Source: Rudanella lutea DSM 19387 (GTDB taxonomy: Bacteria > Bacteroidota > Bacteroidia > Cytophagales > Spirosomataceae). From it: a DNA stretch of 64,000 nucleotides. The translations under genes were made by a program, and so were the position numbers. The notes below the pieces were generated by a model. That model did no database searches. It saw nothing but the letters and a program-made list of their open reading frames with translations, and was not told the DNA's origin. Every line of letters starts with the position of its first letter. The stretch's first letter is position 1. The stretch lies in contig NZ_KB913013.1 in assembly GCF_000383955.1 (NCBI RefSeq), positions 2,262,277-2,326,276 on the forward strand, read 5' to 3'. Below are positions 52,708 through 61,860 of this stretch, in pieces.

Positions 52708-54255
52708 TTAGAAGCCTAAGCCAACCGCCATAGCCTGTACCGGTGCCGGGAACGAAACAACCGGCGTAGCGGCCCCTGTCATGAGGTTGATCCGGTACAC
52801 GCCCGAAACCACACCTGCCCGCAACAGAGCATAGGCGGTGTTGCTCGTACCACCGATATCGAACCCGTTAGCCCCTTCAATGTTCCAGCCCAGTGGCCCT
52901 ACGTTGACCTGCACACCGGCATTGGGGGGATCCTGCCGAACAAGCATATCTGATCCCGAATCCAGGTTGTACATTACTGTAGTAGTTGCCCCAGCGAAGT
53001 TATTCGTATAGGCCGTTGCGGTAGCATTTGGCATGCCTGGGCTCAAATTACCATCTACAGCCACCAAGGCTCCGTTGTCAGGATTGAGCCGCAGATTTTG
53101 ACCCGTACTCGTTACCACCCGAATCCGGTCGACGGTCGGGTTGAAGTCAAAGCCTACATCCACACTCGTCAGCATCGGGCTGATAGGCGAGCCCAGAGCC
53201 GTAGCCGCACCGTTTGAGGTGTTGATAGTGTACAACTGACTGCGGTTGCTGATAGCATACAGCTGCCCATTGGCCGGCCGGAAGTCGATGCCCACGAGCA
53301 TTTCGCCCGATTGCAGACCGGTCAGCATTTTCACGATGGGCGTACCGGGGTTAAGCGGGTTAAAAATCATCAGTCGGTTCAAACCATCCACGGCATACGC
53401 CACCGGGGCCGTTGGGATAGCCAACCCGATAATACTCATGTTGGGCAGATTACCCACTTTAGTCGCCTGACCGGTGCTGAGGTTGATTTCATACAACTCA
53501 GAACCAGAACCCGTACGGCCAAGCGCTGCAATAGCCTCACCAGCCGGGCTGATGTCGAAACCACTCAACCCAATAATATCAACACCCAGTGGTCCAATTT
53601 CAACCTGGGTACCATTGTTTGGCGGATCTTGCCGGTACAGCTTATCATTTACCGGATCAATCGTAAACAGCGTAGTGGTAGTAGCCCCGGCAAAGTTGTT
53701 CGTGTAGGCAACACCCGAGATAGCCGCTCCGGGAGCGCCGTTGATAACGCCATCCACTGCCTGTACGGCACCCGTTTCGGGGTTTAGTCGCAGATCCTGC
53801 CCTTTGTTGGTCACCAGGCGAATCCGGTCAACGGTTGGGTTGAAATCAAGCCCGACCCCGTCGCCATCAATAGCGGGTGTCATCGGGGCAGTACCAATAG
53901 CCCGTGCGGCACCCGTCATCGGGTTTATGGTGTACATGCGGCTCATACTCGACACGGCGTAGAGTTGGCCGGTCGCCGGACGGAAGTCGATAGATACCAG
54001 ACGGTCGCCGGGCATCAGACCGGTTACGCTGATGGTTGCCATCGGGGTTGAGGGCGCACCGCTCGACAGTTGGAGCAGCTGATTGCCATCGGTCAGGGCG
54101 TAAAACATCAGATCGCCCGACAAGCGAGCCTGATCAAACCCGGTCGAACTGGGCTTCATTTGCTCCTGAGGTGCGTTGCAGGAGAACACTGTCAGCATAC
54201 TGGCGGCCAGCAGGGGTAGTGCCCATACACGCCGTTGTAATAGAGAAGCAGGCAT
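52708..54255 (-). CDS. DUF4394 lipoprotein with internally duplicated domain
   Basis: A 515-aa protein from MPASLLQRRVWALPLLAASM. The leader ends LTVFSC, so it is a lipoprotein. Residues about 40-270 and 285-510 are two copies of one DUF4394 domain: compare SIDFRPATGQLYAVSSMSRM with GIDFRPANGQLYAISNRSQL, FNPTVDRIRLVTNKGQDLRL with FNPTVDRIRVVTSTGQNLRL, and AYTNNFAGATTT in both. The fold is probably a beta-propeller. DUF4394 proteins usually have one such unit. Function unknown; surface exposed or periplasmic. Confidence 0.88.
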   Translation of the reverse strand: MPASLLQRRVWALPLLAASMLTVFSCNAPQEQMKPSSTGFDQARLSGDLMFYALTDGNQLLQLSSGAPSTPMATISVTGLMPGDRLVSIDFRPATGQLYAVSSMSRMYTINPMTGAARAIGTAPMTPAIDGDGVGLDFNPTVDRIRLVTNKGQDLRLNPETGAVQAVDGVINGAPGAAISGVAYTNNFAGATTTTLFTIDPVNDKLYRQDPPNNGTQVEIGPLGVDIIGLSGFDISPAGEAIAALGRTGSGSELYEINLSTGQATKVGNLPNMSIIGLAIPTAPVAYAVDGLNRLMIFNPLNPGTPIVKMLTGLQSGEMLVGIDFRPANGQLYAISNRSQLYTINTSNGAATALGSPISPMLTSVDVGFDFNPTVDRIRVVTSTGQNLRLNPDNGALVAVDGNLSPGMPNATATAYTNNFAGATTTVMYNLDSGSDMLVRQDPPNAGVQVNVGPLGWNIEGANGFDIGGTSNTAYALLRAGVVSGVYRINLMTGAATPVVSFPAPVQAMAVGLGF

Positions 54256-54365
54256 ATCGTATTCGTGGTTTGAGGTGATGATTAATTGCAGATTAAACAC
54301 CATTAATACGCAGCCGCTGTCTACTTAGATTTTTGAGCAGGTCTTTTTTTTGTTAAACCGACCGT

Positions 54366-54410
54366 AGACAAAAAAAGCCAACCCGATTCACCGAACCGAA
54401 TTGGCCTCTT
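54366..54410 (-). terminator. Probable terminator of the cytochrome gene
   Basis: On the minus strand an imperfect GC-rich hairpin (GGCCAATTCGG ... CGGGTTGGC) is followed by T7. Confidence 0.5.
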
Positions 54411-54436
54411 TACGTCTCTTCTTCAGACGCTTTCGC

Positions 54437-55432
54437 TTACCGGCTTGCCATCAGTTTAGACCGGGGCGTAAACCGTTCAACTTTGTGTTTGATCGGCTTG
54501 AGCGAAGCCAGATACGTGTAGATAGCACCCAGATCCTGCTCCGACATACCAGCGTACATGGTCCAGGGCATGAGCGAGTTAAACTCATCCTCGCCTACTT
54601 GGATGTTTTCCGCCCCGGCATGGTCGTGCGCCTTGAACCGGGCCACAAAAGCCTCTTTCGTCAGGGCTTTGATACCCGTCTCGTCGGGGGTTAGATTCAT
54701 AGACCGCACCGTACCCGTAGGCATCGGAAACTCACGGCCACCCGCCATCTCCATCCCCGGCAAGGGTTGCGCCTTATCGTCGACGGGTGTGTGGCAGTCG
54801 CCACAGCTCGCCATTGTGGTCAGGTACTTGCCATAAGCCAGCTCATCGGTGGGTTGCGGTCGTTGGCCACCCTCCGCTTTAGCCGGAATGGTGTGCATAA
54901 TGAAGTTCATCGGAAAATCAGGATCCGGAGCAGGCACCTGATTTTCGATAGGCGCGAGCGTGCGGACATAAGCGATGATGTCGCGAATATCCTGCGGGTC
55001 CATTTTGGCGTAGTTTTGGTACGGCATCACCGGAAACAGGGCCCGGCCGTCGCGGCTCACACCCGTAGTCACCGCCCGAAAAATTTCGCCATCCGTCCAC
55101 TCTTTCAGGCGGGCCGGGGTGATGTTGGGCGCGTAAAAATCGCCGGGGAAACCCATAGTACGCAAAAAGCCCTCGCCCCCTTTACCGTTGGTGCCGGCTA
55201 CCATGGGTCCGGCAAGTTTGGTCCAGTCGCGGGTAGAGTGGCAATCCATACAAAGAGCTACGTGATGCGCCAGATATTTGCCGTGGGCAATCTGCGCTGA
55301 GTCGGCCCGGATGGTGATTTCAGGTGGAGGGCCAACATTGGGGAGAGCCAGCTTCACATACGCCAAACCGGCTCCTACGAAGAGTACCAGCACACCCAGT
55401 ACAATCGCGATGATACGTCCTGCTTTTTTCAT
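54437..55432 (-). CDS. Membrane-anchored diheme c-type cytochrome
   Basis: A 331-aa protein. One N-terminal membrane segment (IIAIVLGVLVLFVGAGLAYV), then two cytochrome c domains with Cys61-x2-Cys64-His65 (CMDCH) and Cys210-x2-Cys213-His214 (CGDCH). The layout GKYLAHHVALCMDCHSTRDW / GKYLTTMASCGDCHTPVDDK resembles the cytochrome c subunits of alcohol or aldehyde dehydrogenases. Candidate Met ligands are in FPVMPYQNYAKM and FNSLMPWTMYAGM. No dehydrogenase partner is adjacent; the dehydrogenase-like fusion at 46002 is 6 kb away. Confidence 0.9.
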   Translation of the reverse strand: MKKAGRIIAIVLGVLVLFVGAGLAYVKLALPNVGPPPEITIRADSAQIAHGKYLAHHVALCMDCHSTRDWTKLAGPMVAGTNGKGGEGFLRTMGFPGDFYAPNITPARLKEWTDGEIFRAVTTGVSRDGRALFPVMPYQNYAKMDPQDIRDIIAYVRTLAPIENQVPAPDPDFPMNFIMHTIPAKAEGGQRPQPTDELAYGKYLTTMASCGDCHTPVDDKAQPLPGMEMAGGREFPMPTGTVRSMNLTPDETGIKALTKEAFVARFKAHDHAGAENIQVGEDEFNSLMPWTMYAGMSEQDLGAIYTYLASLKPIKHKVERFTPRSKLMASR

Positions 55433-55591
55433 GTTGTAACGTGGTTAAAGGAAAAGTTCAGCAACGTTACACATTCCAAAGCACCCAATTGGTATGGCTC
55501 CTGCCAGAGTTTAGTTTTCGGTCGACAAAAGAACCAGCCTTGTAAAAAGCTGGCTTTCAAGCACCTAATTTTAATGTACCGATAAAGATTT

Positions 55592-55691
55592 CAGTACTGG
55601 ACATTAGGTGTTAGATACTAGACGTTAGACCTCCCTACAGAATAGTAGTAAGTCTAACGTCTAGTGTCTGAAGTCCGAATGTCCAGCACTG
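55592..55691. repeat. 100-bp dispersed palindrome, copy B
   Basis: CAGTACTGGACATT at the left faces AATGTCCAGCACTG at the right. The inner arms AGACGTTAGAC / GTCTAACGTCT are perfect. The central CCTCCCTACAGAATAGTAG is nearly the same as in copy A at 14176-14271. It lies in the 274-bp spacer between the convergent-free ends of the genes at 54437 and 55707. Confidence 0.85.
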
Positions 55692-55706
55692 AGAATACAG
55701 TCACGA

Positions 55707-56837
55707 TTAAGCAGCCACCGTTAGTTCAGACCCACCGTTGACACCAAACATGGGTTCGATGACGGCCTGTATCCGGTCGCGCAGAAAACCCTCCTGCAGG
55801 TACGTCGGTAACTTGGCAACCAGTTGGCGGAACCCATCGAGCCCCAGCGCCTTGGCAATGTAAGCCTCATGAATGGCGTTGACGTGCGACACAATGTTGA
55901 CCAGACTCTGGTGAAACAGCCGTACATCAATCTCCGAATCAACAAACCGCTCAATCTCCCGGTTATTCGACGAAATCCGCAGGCGGCTCAGCATATCGAA
56001 ATACGTGGTGTAGCCAATCTGTCGGGCCAGCGTTTTGTACTGTTCCACCCCAAACTTCTGCAACACCTCACCCGTGCGCGGGCTTCGCAAGGCTGTTTTG
56101 GGGTTATTCTGAATCGCATTGCGCAGCGCTTTGATCCGCCCATCGCGCGTAGTTTTCAAAAACTGACCCAACTCGGCCTGTGCGGCCCCAGCCCGCGAGG
56201 GTAAGCCCAAGTCAGGCTTAAATTTGGCCATGGGCAGGCGACGGATGCTGTAGTTATTGAGTGGCCCGAGTGCATAGTACCCAACCGAGGCCGGGTAATA
56301 GCCGCGCACCACCATGTTGCCAATCCGCTTCCGAATCAGCTCTTCGTTACTCACTTGAATCCCCTGCACGGCCAGAAACGCCCGGGCACTAAACAGAATG
56401 CTGTAGTACGCCTGCGGGAAAGTCCAGTGCAGCGAGCTTTGCAGATACTCCTCCGCCCCTGCCGACCCAGCACTCACTACGGGCGTGATACGCAGGGCGT
56501 ACTCGGCACTCCAACTGTTGAGCAACAGCTTTTCGAGCGACTTGCGCCCTTCTTCCGACACGCCCCCCTTAAAATCGATAAAAATCGGGAAACGGGCCAA
56601 GTCGTCCAGGTCGTTCTGATGCTGAATATGGTAGTCCATGGCAAAGAAGTGATTCAGGAACACCTGCGCCGGAATAGATTGGGTAGCAATTCGCTTACGC
56701 CAGTTTTCATCGAGCGGCAAACCCTCCTGACGGCCCGCTGCCGAAGCGTCGGAGATGGGCAAAGCCCCCCCTGTCTGCGTGGTCAAAAATACTGTTTGCT
56801 TGTTCATTGTATCTGTTGTCGCGTTGTTCTTCTGCAT
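55707..56837 (-). CDS. Protein of unknown function
   Basis: A 376-aa protein (start at 56837, or 56807 at MNKQTVFLTTQTGG). No signal peptide or membrane segment; predicted mostly helical and cytoplasmic. Readable blocks include QVFLNHFFAMDYHIQHQNDL, LHWTFPQAYYSILFSARAFL, MVVRGYYPASVGYYALGPLN, IGYTTYFDMLSRLRISSNNR and FHQSLVNIVSHVNAIHEAYI. The AYYSILFSARAFL segment is reminiscent of HEPN-type helices, but no Rx4-6H motif follows. I do not recognise the family. It stands alone between palindrome copy B and a divergent OmpA gene, with an AT-rich upstream region. Confidence 0.8.
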   Translation of the reverse strand: MQKNNATTDTMNKQTVFLTTQTGGALPISDASAAGRQEGLPLDENWRKRIATQSIPAQVFLNHFFAMDYHIQHQNDLDDLARFPIFIDFKGGVSEEGRKSLEKLLLNSWSAEYALRITPVVSAGSAGAEEYLQSSLHWTFPQAYYSILFSARAFLAVQGIQVSNEELIRKRIGNMVVRGYYPASVGYYALGPLNNYSIRRLPMAKFKPDLGLPSRAGAAQAELGQFLKTTRDGRIKALRNAIQNNPKTALRSPRTGEVLQKFGVEQYKTLARQIGYTTYFDMLSRLRISSNNREIERFVDSEIDVRLFHQSLVNIVSHVNAIHEAYIAKALGLDGFRQLVAKLPTYLQEGFLRDRIQAVIEPMFGVNGGSELTVAA

Positions 56838-57029
56838 TATACTCTACTAACAATATAGCCTTCTTTGACGTTCCATTTCAGCACCGCAAAACACACTTAC
56901 AAGATACTGACAAACAAGTACTTATGAAGTATTTTCAGACACCAAAACACCCTCGGCTATACGTCTTTAAATTAGGCATTTTAGGCCACTTTTCAAACTA
57001 TTTACCCGACAGATTCCGTTGTCATTTTG

Positions 57030-57758
57030 ATGGCGACACAACATACTTTACGCGTGTTTACGGGCTGTTTCTGGCTACTTTGGACGAGCGTTGTCAACGG
57101 GCAAAATCAGCCCCGGCCCCTCGCTACGTTCGACGGAACGGTGGTGAGTGCTCACACGCGCCAACCCATTGCGGGTGCCAGCATTGAAGCGATTGTACTG
57201 CCCGAACGTACCGTGTTTTCGAACGGAAGCACCCGGCCCGACGGAACCTTTAGGCTCACGCTCGACCCGGCACGTACATACTCGATTGTGACCCGCGCCA
57301 ACGGGTATAAGGATCTGGAAGAGAAACTGGCGTTTTCGGACCAACGCGCCGACCGCATTTATGGCAAAGAAATCCGGCTGGAACCGGGTTCGGCGTCCCG
57401 ACCAACCGCGTCGATGCCCACTGTATTGCCTACCCTGACGTTTGCTCCGCGCCGGGCCGATCTGCTGCCTGAGGCCGCTCGGGCGCTTCGGTTACTGGCC
57501 ACGCAGCTAAAGGCCAATCCGGGCGTTCGAATCGAAGTAGCCGGGCATACCGATACCGTCGGCGACATTGCCCTAAATCGCATCCTCGCTCTCGACCGGG
57601 CCGAGGCTGTCCGGGCATTTCTGATTGGGTCGGGTATCGACCCTGAACGCATGGTGGTGAAAGCGTATGGCGGTACACGCCCGCTGCCGGGGCCACTCTC
57701 ACCCCAGAACCGCGCCCGTAATAAACGGGTCGAACTCACGGTTCTTCCCAACCCATAA
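57030..57758 (+). CDS. OmpA-family protein with carboxypeptidase-regulatory-like domain
   Basis: A 242-aa protein from the ATG at 57030. N-terminal hydrophobic leader (VFTGCFWLLWTSVVNGQ), a CarboxypepD_reg-like Ig domain at about 30-110 (FDGTVVSAHTRQPIAGASIE, TYSIVTRANGYKDLEEKL) and a C-terminal OmpA peptidoglycan-binding domain (IEVAGHTDTVGDIALNRILA, LDRAEAVRAFLIGSGIDPER, NRARNKRVEL). The combination is common in Bacteroidota gliding/T9SS-associated PorE-like and other envelope proteins. Role: envelope anchoring. Confidence 0.87.
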   Translation: MATQHTLRVFTGCFWLLWTSVVNGQNQPRPLATFDGTVVSAHTRQPIAGASIEAIVLPERTVFSNGSTRPDGTFRLTLDPARTYSIVTRANGYKDLEEKLAFSDQRADRIYGKEIRLEPGSASRPTASMPTVLPTLTFAPRRADLLPEAARALRLLATQLKANPGVRIEVAGHTDTVGDIALNRILALDRAEAVRAFLIGSGIDPERMVVKAYGGTRPLPGPLSPQNRARNKRVELTVLPNP

Positions 57759-57761
57759 GGC

Positions 57762-58724
57762 TTACTTTTTTTTCCGGGCCAGCCAGAGCCCGGCCAGCAC
57801 TAAGGCTGTACCCACCAGTGTAAACAGGGTAATGGGCTCGCCCGTGAGTACGGCCGAGTACGCAAAACCGAAAATAGGGCACAGAAACAACCACAGCGAG
57901 GCCCGTACGGCATCTTGCCGCACCAGGTAAAACCAAAGTTGCAGGGCCACAACCGACACGGGCAACACCAGCCAGAATACCGATGCCCAGAAGGTCCGAT
58001 CGAAACGGTCGGGTTGAAAATCGGCCACCAGCAGCGTTACAGGCAATAATAAGAGTCCGCCAATGAGCACCTGCCAGCCATTGATCACAATTGGGGGCAA
58101 CCGCCAGTCGAACCGGGCGTAGTACACCGTAGCGGCCGACACAGAGACCATACCCGTCATCAGAATAAGCAACCCGCGCACAGTGGCGTGGGCGTCTTCA
58201 AGAAGCGGATACGTAGCCACCGTTACACCAAGCAGTCCCAGCGCAATACCGGCCCCCTCGTACCAGCGTAGCGGTCGGCGCAACCACACCGCCGACATGA
58301 GCGTGATAAACAGAGGATTGGTAGCCACGCCCAGACTCCCGATACCAGCCGACACTTCGCGCATGGCCAGCACGTACAGCCCCAGATAAACGGTGGTGTT
58401 CAGAAACGCGAAAATCGTCAGACGCTGCCACTCTACCCGGTTGGGTAGTGGATTCCGGCGCCCAATTCCGTACGCAAACAGGAGCATACCGCCCCCGGCA
58501 ATCATAAACCGAATGGTAGCCAGCCAGAACGGATGCGCCGACTGAACCCCGAACTTGGTAGCCACCGACGCCGACGCCCAAAACGCGGCAAACAACAGGC
58601 CGGGAATAGCCCCACTGCCTATCATTCCGCCCGATGCAGTCTGCGAATGGCTATTCGGGTCTGATGCATGACCCGAAACGGAAGATTCTGTCTGATGTGA
58701 GTTGCTCATATCATCAGAACCCAA
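57762..58724 (-). CDS. EamA/DMT family transporter
   Basis: A 320-aa protein (start at 58724, or MSNSHQ at 58709). A polar 30-residue N-terminus rich in Ser, then about ten membrane helices in two EamA repeats (GLLFAAFWASASVATKFGVQ, and LLILMTGMVSVSAATVYYAR onward), ending in WLARKKK. Members export amino acids or other metabolites. Its stop is 4 bp from the stop of the OmpA gene on the other strand, and its start overlaps or abuts the end of nadE, so it is co-transcribed with NAD synthase. Confidence 0.9.
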   Translation of the reverse strand: MGSDDMSNSHQTESSVSGHASDPNSHSQTASGGMIGSGAIPGLLFAAFWASASVATKFGVQSAHPFWLATIRFMIAGGGMLLFAYGIGRRNPLPNRVEWQRLTIFAFLNTTVYLGLYVLAMREVSAGIGSLGVATNPLFITLMSAVWLRRPLRWYEGAGIALGLLGVTVATYPLLEDAHATVRGLLILMTGMVSVSAATVYYARFDWRLPPIVINGWQVLIGGLLLLPVTLLVADFQPDRFDRTFWASVFWLVLPVSVVALQLWFYLVRQDAVRASLWLFLCPIFGFAYSAVLTGEPITLFTLVGTALVLAGLWLARKKK

Positions 58725-60843
58725 TGCGGCCCCGGCCGCCGTGGGCTTTCCGAATCGGCGACGCGCCCCCTTTCGACGTGGCCCACTCCTTCATCTCGGC
58801 CAGTTCTTTTTCAAACCCACCCGACAGAATCGGGAACCGCATCCAGGTGCGCGGGTCCAGACTGTAATCGTCGAGATGGAACGAGGGTGCGTACCGCTCC
58901 CGCTTCCATTGGTTGCGGCTCCAGAGTTTAAAGAACCGCTCCGTCCAGAGCAGCAGCTTGTCGAACCCGTAGGTCTCGGCATAAATCGGCTGGAGGGCTT
59001 TCAGAATATCGAGCGGGGTTTGCTTATCCCGAATAGCCAGCTGTTCAATCGTGTTGAGCACCTCATACGGCATCAGATCGTCTTCGTCGGTCTGTTTTTT
59101 GTCGAGCGGACGCAGTTCGGCAGTTGGCTGCAGGTTGTTCACCCGGTGCAGGCCCGGCAGTTTGATAGCCGACGGCCCGTCGCCCCGGTCGGGCGATGGC
59201 GTGGAGGCAATGTTCAACCCCACGTTTTCGAGCCAGCGCAGCCAACCGCGCAGAAAATGCTTATCAATACCCGTAATGGGCGAAATGCTCCCCGCCGTGT
59301 CGCCGTCCATCGTCGCGTAGCCCACGGCCGCTTCAGATCGGTTCGAAGTACTCAGCAGCAAGGCGTTATTGATGTTAGCCAGCATCCAGATCGACGGAGC
59401 CCGCACCCGCGCCTGAATATTTTGCAGGGCCAGATCGTCGGTTTCCCACGAGAGCTGACGGCCCAACTGCGCTTCGATCAACCCCCGGTACGTTTCAACC
59501 AGTCCGTTGATATTGATAGTTAAAAACTTGGCGCCAAGGCTCTCGGCCAGCTCTTTGGCCGAATTAAACGTATCGTCCGACGAGTTTTCGGTGCCCTGAT
59601 ACATCACAGTCAGCAACTTCCCGACCATCTCCTCGGCTGTTTGGCAATCCTGAAGCGCTTTGATATAACCCAGCTTTTGCTTCACGCCGTCGAGGCCAAT
59701 GTTCTCGACCGCCATCCGAATCATCAGGTACACGGTAGCCGCAATCGCTGACGAATCGGCCCCGCCCGACAGACTGAGCACATACCCCTGCGACCGGCTT
59801 TTGCGCAGGTAATCAAACAGCCCCAGGGCTACGGCACGGGCAAACTCCTCCTCGCGGATGTATCCGCCCCGCTCCCACGACTCCAGCTCGGCCACGTAGG
59901 GTTTCACGGGCGTTACATCGGGCCAGTCGAACCGCTCGGCTACCCGAAGATTAGGGTACGCCAACGCCAGATTTCCCCGGTTCTGCACCTGATTCAGACG
60001 CGTCAGATCGACGTCGATAACGGCGGGAACAATCAGATAATCTTCGTAGCTCAGCCGCGGCCCCGATACCAGCAACGACCCGTTCGAGGCCACCATAGCA
60101 TCGCCATCGTAAATGGCCCGGCCAGCTTCGTTGCCCAGCAGATTGGTGTAGATATAACTCACCCCAAACGACCGCGAGGCATCAACCACAAGCCGCTCGC
60201 GGGTGACGGATTTGTTGAACGAAAAATGGCTGGCCGATGGGTTCAGAACCACATCGACACCCCGCTCGTACAACGACCGGCCGGGCCGGTTGGCAATCCA
60301 GGCATCTTCGCAGATCTCAAACCCGATCCGCACCGGCCCAACCGGCCCGCCCGACAGCTCGAATACCAGATCGCCAAACGGGTAGCTGAACTCCCCATGC
60401 GACGGACCGCCGTGCGACGGACCGCTGATCTTAATCTCGTCGCGCACAAAAGCCGACCACGGCTGAAACCAGCGTGGCTCGTAGTGAATCCCGTTTTGGG
60501 GCAGATACTGCTTCACCGCAAAGCCCAAAATCCGCTTGTTGGCAATGAGGCAGGCCGTGTTGTAGGTGCGGTTGTTATGCCGTAGCGGCAACCCCACCGA
60601 CACCACGATGTCGGCCGTGTGCTCCACAATCTCCAGCAACGACGCAATCGACTGATCGATGGTGTTCTGGGCAAAAAACATATCGTCGCAGTTGTACCCC
60701 GAAATACAGAGTTCGGGCAAAACCAGCAGGCTTACCTCCTGCTGCCGGGCCGCTTCGATGGCCGATAGTATATGTTGACGGTTGGAATCCCAGGCAAGGG
60801 GCGTCTGATTCAGTACGCCAGCGGCAACTTTCAGGAGTTTCAT
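58714..60843 (-). CDS. nadE: Glutamine-dependent NAD+ synthase
   Basis: A 709-aa two-domain enzyme making NAD from nicotinate adenine dinucleotide. The N-terminal nitrilase-type amidotransferase domain has Glu44 (LLVLPELCISGYN), a Lys region VKQYLPQNG and the nucleophile Cys in RIGFEICEDAW. The C-terminal synthetase domain has the P-loop YVLSLSGGADSSAIAATVYL and later TSNRSEAAVGYATMDGDTAG. The length is typical of the Bacteroidota-type fused enzyme. Overlaps the downstream transporter gene by up to 11 bp. Confidence 0.96.
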   Translation of the reverse strand: MKLLKVAAGVLNQTPLAWDSNRQHILSAIEAARQQEVSLLVLPELCISGYNCDDMFFAQNTIDQSIASLLEIVEHTADIVVSVGLPLRHNNRTYNTACLIANKRILGFAVKQYLPQNGIHYEPRWFQPWSAFVRDEIKISGPSHGGPSHGEFSYPFGDLVFELSGGPVGPVRIGFEICEDAWIANRPGRSLYERGVDVVLNPSASHFSFNKSVTRERLVVDASRSFGVSYIYTNLLGNEAGRAIYDGDAMVASNGSLLVSGPRLSYEDYLIVPAVIDVDLTRLNQVQNRGNLALAYPNLRVAERFDWPDVTPVKPYVAELESWERGGYIREEEFARAVALGLFDYLRKSRSQGYVLSLSGGADSSAIAATVYLMIRMAVENIGLDGVKQKLGYIKALQDCQTAEEMVGKLLTVMYQGTENSSDDTFNSAKELAESLGAKFLTININGLVETYRGLIEAQLGRQLSWETDDLALQNIQARVRAPSIWMLANINNALLLSTSNRSEAAVGYATMDGDTAGSISPITGIDKHFLRGWLRWLENVGLNIASTPSPDRGDGPSAIKLPGLHRVNNLQPTAELRPLDKKQTDEDDLMPYEVLNTIEQLAIRDKQTPLDILKALQPIYAETYGFDKLLLWTERFFKLWSRNQWKRERYAPSFHLDDYSLDPRTWMRFPILSGGFEKELAEMKEWATSKGGASPIRKAHGGRGRIGF

Positions 60844-60928
60844 TGATTCGGGAGCAAGTGCGCAACAAGCCGGACCGATCGGTTTGCCCGGCCAGTTGGC
60901 TGTCTATATCTGAGTAACAAAGATGGGG

Positions 60929-60936
60929 CAAAAATA
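60929..60936 (-). promoter_or_regulatory. -7 element (TATTTTTG) for nadE
   Basis: Exact TAnnTTTG on the minus strand, 86 bp upstream of the nadE ATG. Confidence 0.5.
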
Positions 60937-60959
60937 GATTTTGCGAAACGAGCGGGCGG

Positions 60960-61661
60960 CTACCTGACCAATTCGACCACGCTTCGGATACAACGACCGG
61001 GGCCCGGTTCCTGTTCGGCCTCAGTTACCCAAACGGTACCCATGCCCAGCGCCCGGGCCGCAGCCACGTCACGATCGGCATCATCGCCTACAAACAGAAT
61101 CCGCCGGGGCTCCACGGCCAGTTGGTCGAGGGCTACCCGAAACAAGCGGGGCGAGGGTTTGATGCAGGCATGATCGGACGAAAACACGAGTACCTCAAAC
61201 AAGTGATGAATACCCACCTCCCGAAACACCCGCCGGAACAAATCGGCTCCGGCCCACAGGTTGCTCACCAGCCCCAGCCGGTGCGTCTGACTGAGTGCAT
61301 CTAAAGTAGCCACATGCCCGTCGGGTATGTGCCCCAGCTCATGGAGAGCAAACACCTGCGCCAACCGGTCGGCGTCGGCGGCCGATGCCTGCTGTTCTGT
61401 CAGTAACTGCCTAATATACACAGAGGCCGCCGGGAAGTTGGTGTAACAGCCAGGATGGTTGTAATCAGCTCGCATCCGCTCGTACACCGCCTGAATAAGC
61501 GACTGCACAAATTCATCTGAGTATAAATGCCCACCCAGCTGTGCGTAGGTGTACGCGTAATCTTCGTCGGCCGAAAACCGGTTCCCGCCAAACATCAGCG
61601 TGTCCATCAGATCGAACAGAATAACCTCGTACTCGCCCAACAAGCCGTTAGATACCATCAT
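60960..61661 (-). CDS. HAD superfamily hydrolase
   Basis: A 233-aa protein (ATG at 61661 or 61658). Motif I is ILFDLMDTLMF with nucleophile Asp17; the usual second Asp (position 19) is Met and Asp20 follows, a variant seen in the FDLFDTL-type HADs. Motif II is LGLVSNLW, motif III KPSP (IKPSPRLF) and motif IV FVGDDADRDVAAARAL. The helical cap lies between residues 25 and 110. Substrate unknown; the class includes phosphoglycolate and nucleotide phosphatases. Confidence 0.9.
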   Translation of the reverse strand: MMVSNGLLGEYEVILFDLMDTLMFGGNRFSADEDYAYTYAQLGGHLYSDEFVQSLIQAVYERMRADYNHPGCYTNFPAASVYIRQLLTEQQASAADADRLAQVFALHELGHIPDGHVATLDALSQTHRLGLVSNLWAGADLFRRVFREVGIHHLFEVLVFSSDHACIKPSPRLFRVALDQLAVEPRRILFVGDDADRDVAAARALGMGTVWVTEAEQEPGPGRCIRSVVELVR

Positions 61662-61860
61662 ATCAAATTAAATGACCACATTTTAGATAATCGAGTAAGC
61701 AAAATGAACCCGTTTGGTAGAGTAACAGATTAAATAACCGATGTTTCTATTTTTTTTATTGCCAACAAACAAAAAACCACTAAAATTGGTCTGATAATTG
61801 TGAGGGGCTTGGCTCAGCCTCTTCTGCTCAACGTACCCTAAACATTTACCTGATTGTATC

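Noticed and set aside
55707-56837. HEPN ribonuclease-type defence protein
   Set aside because: One helix looks similar, but no Rx4-6H motif or partner nucleotidyltransferase is present.
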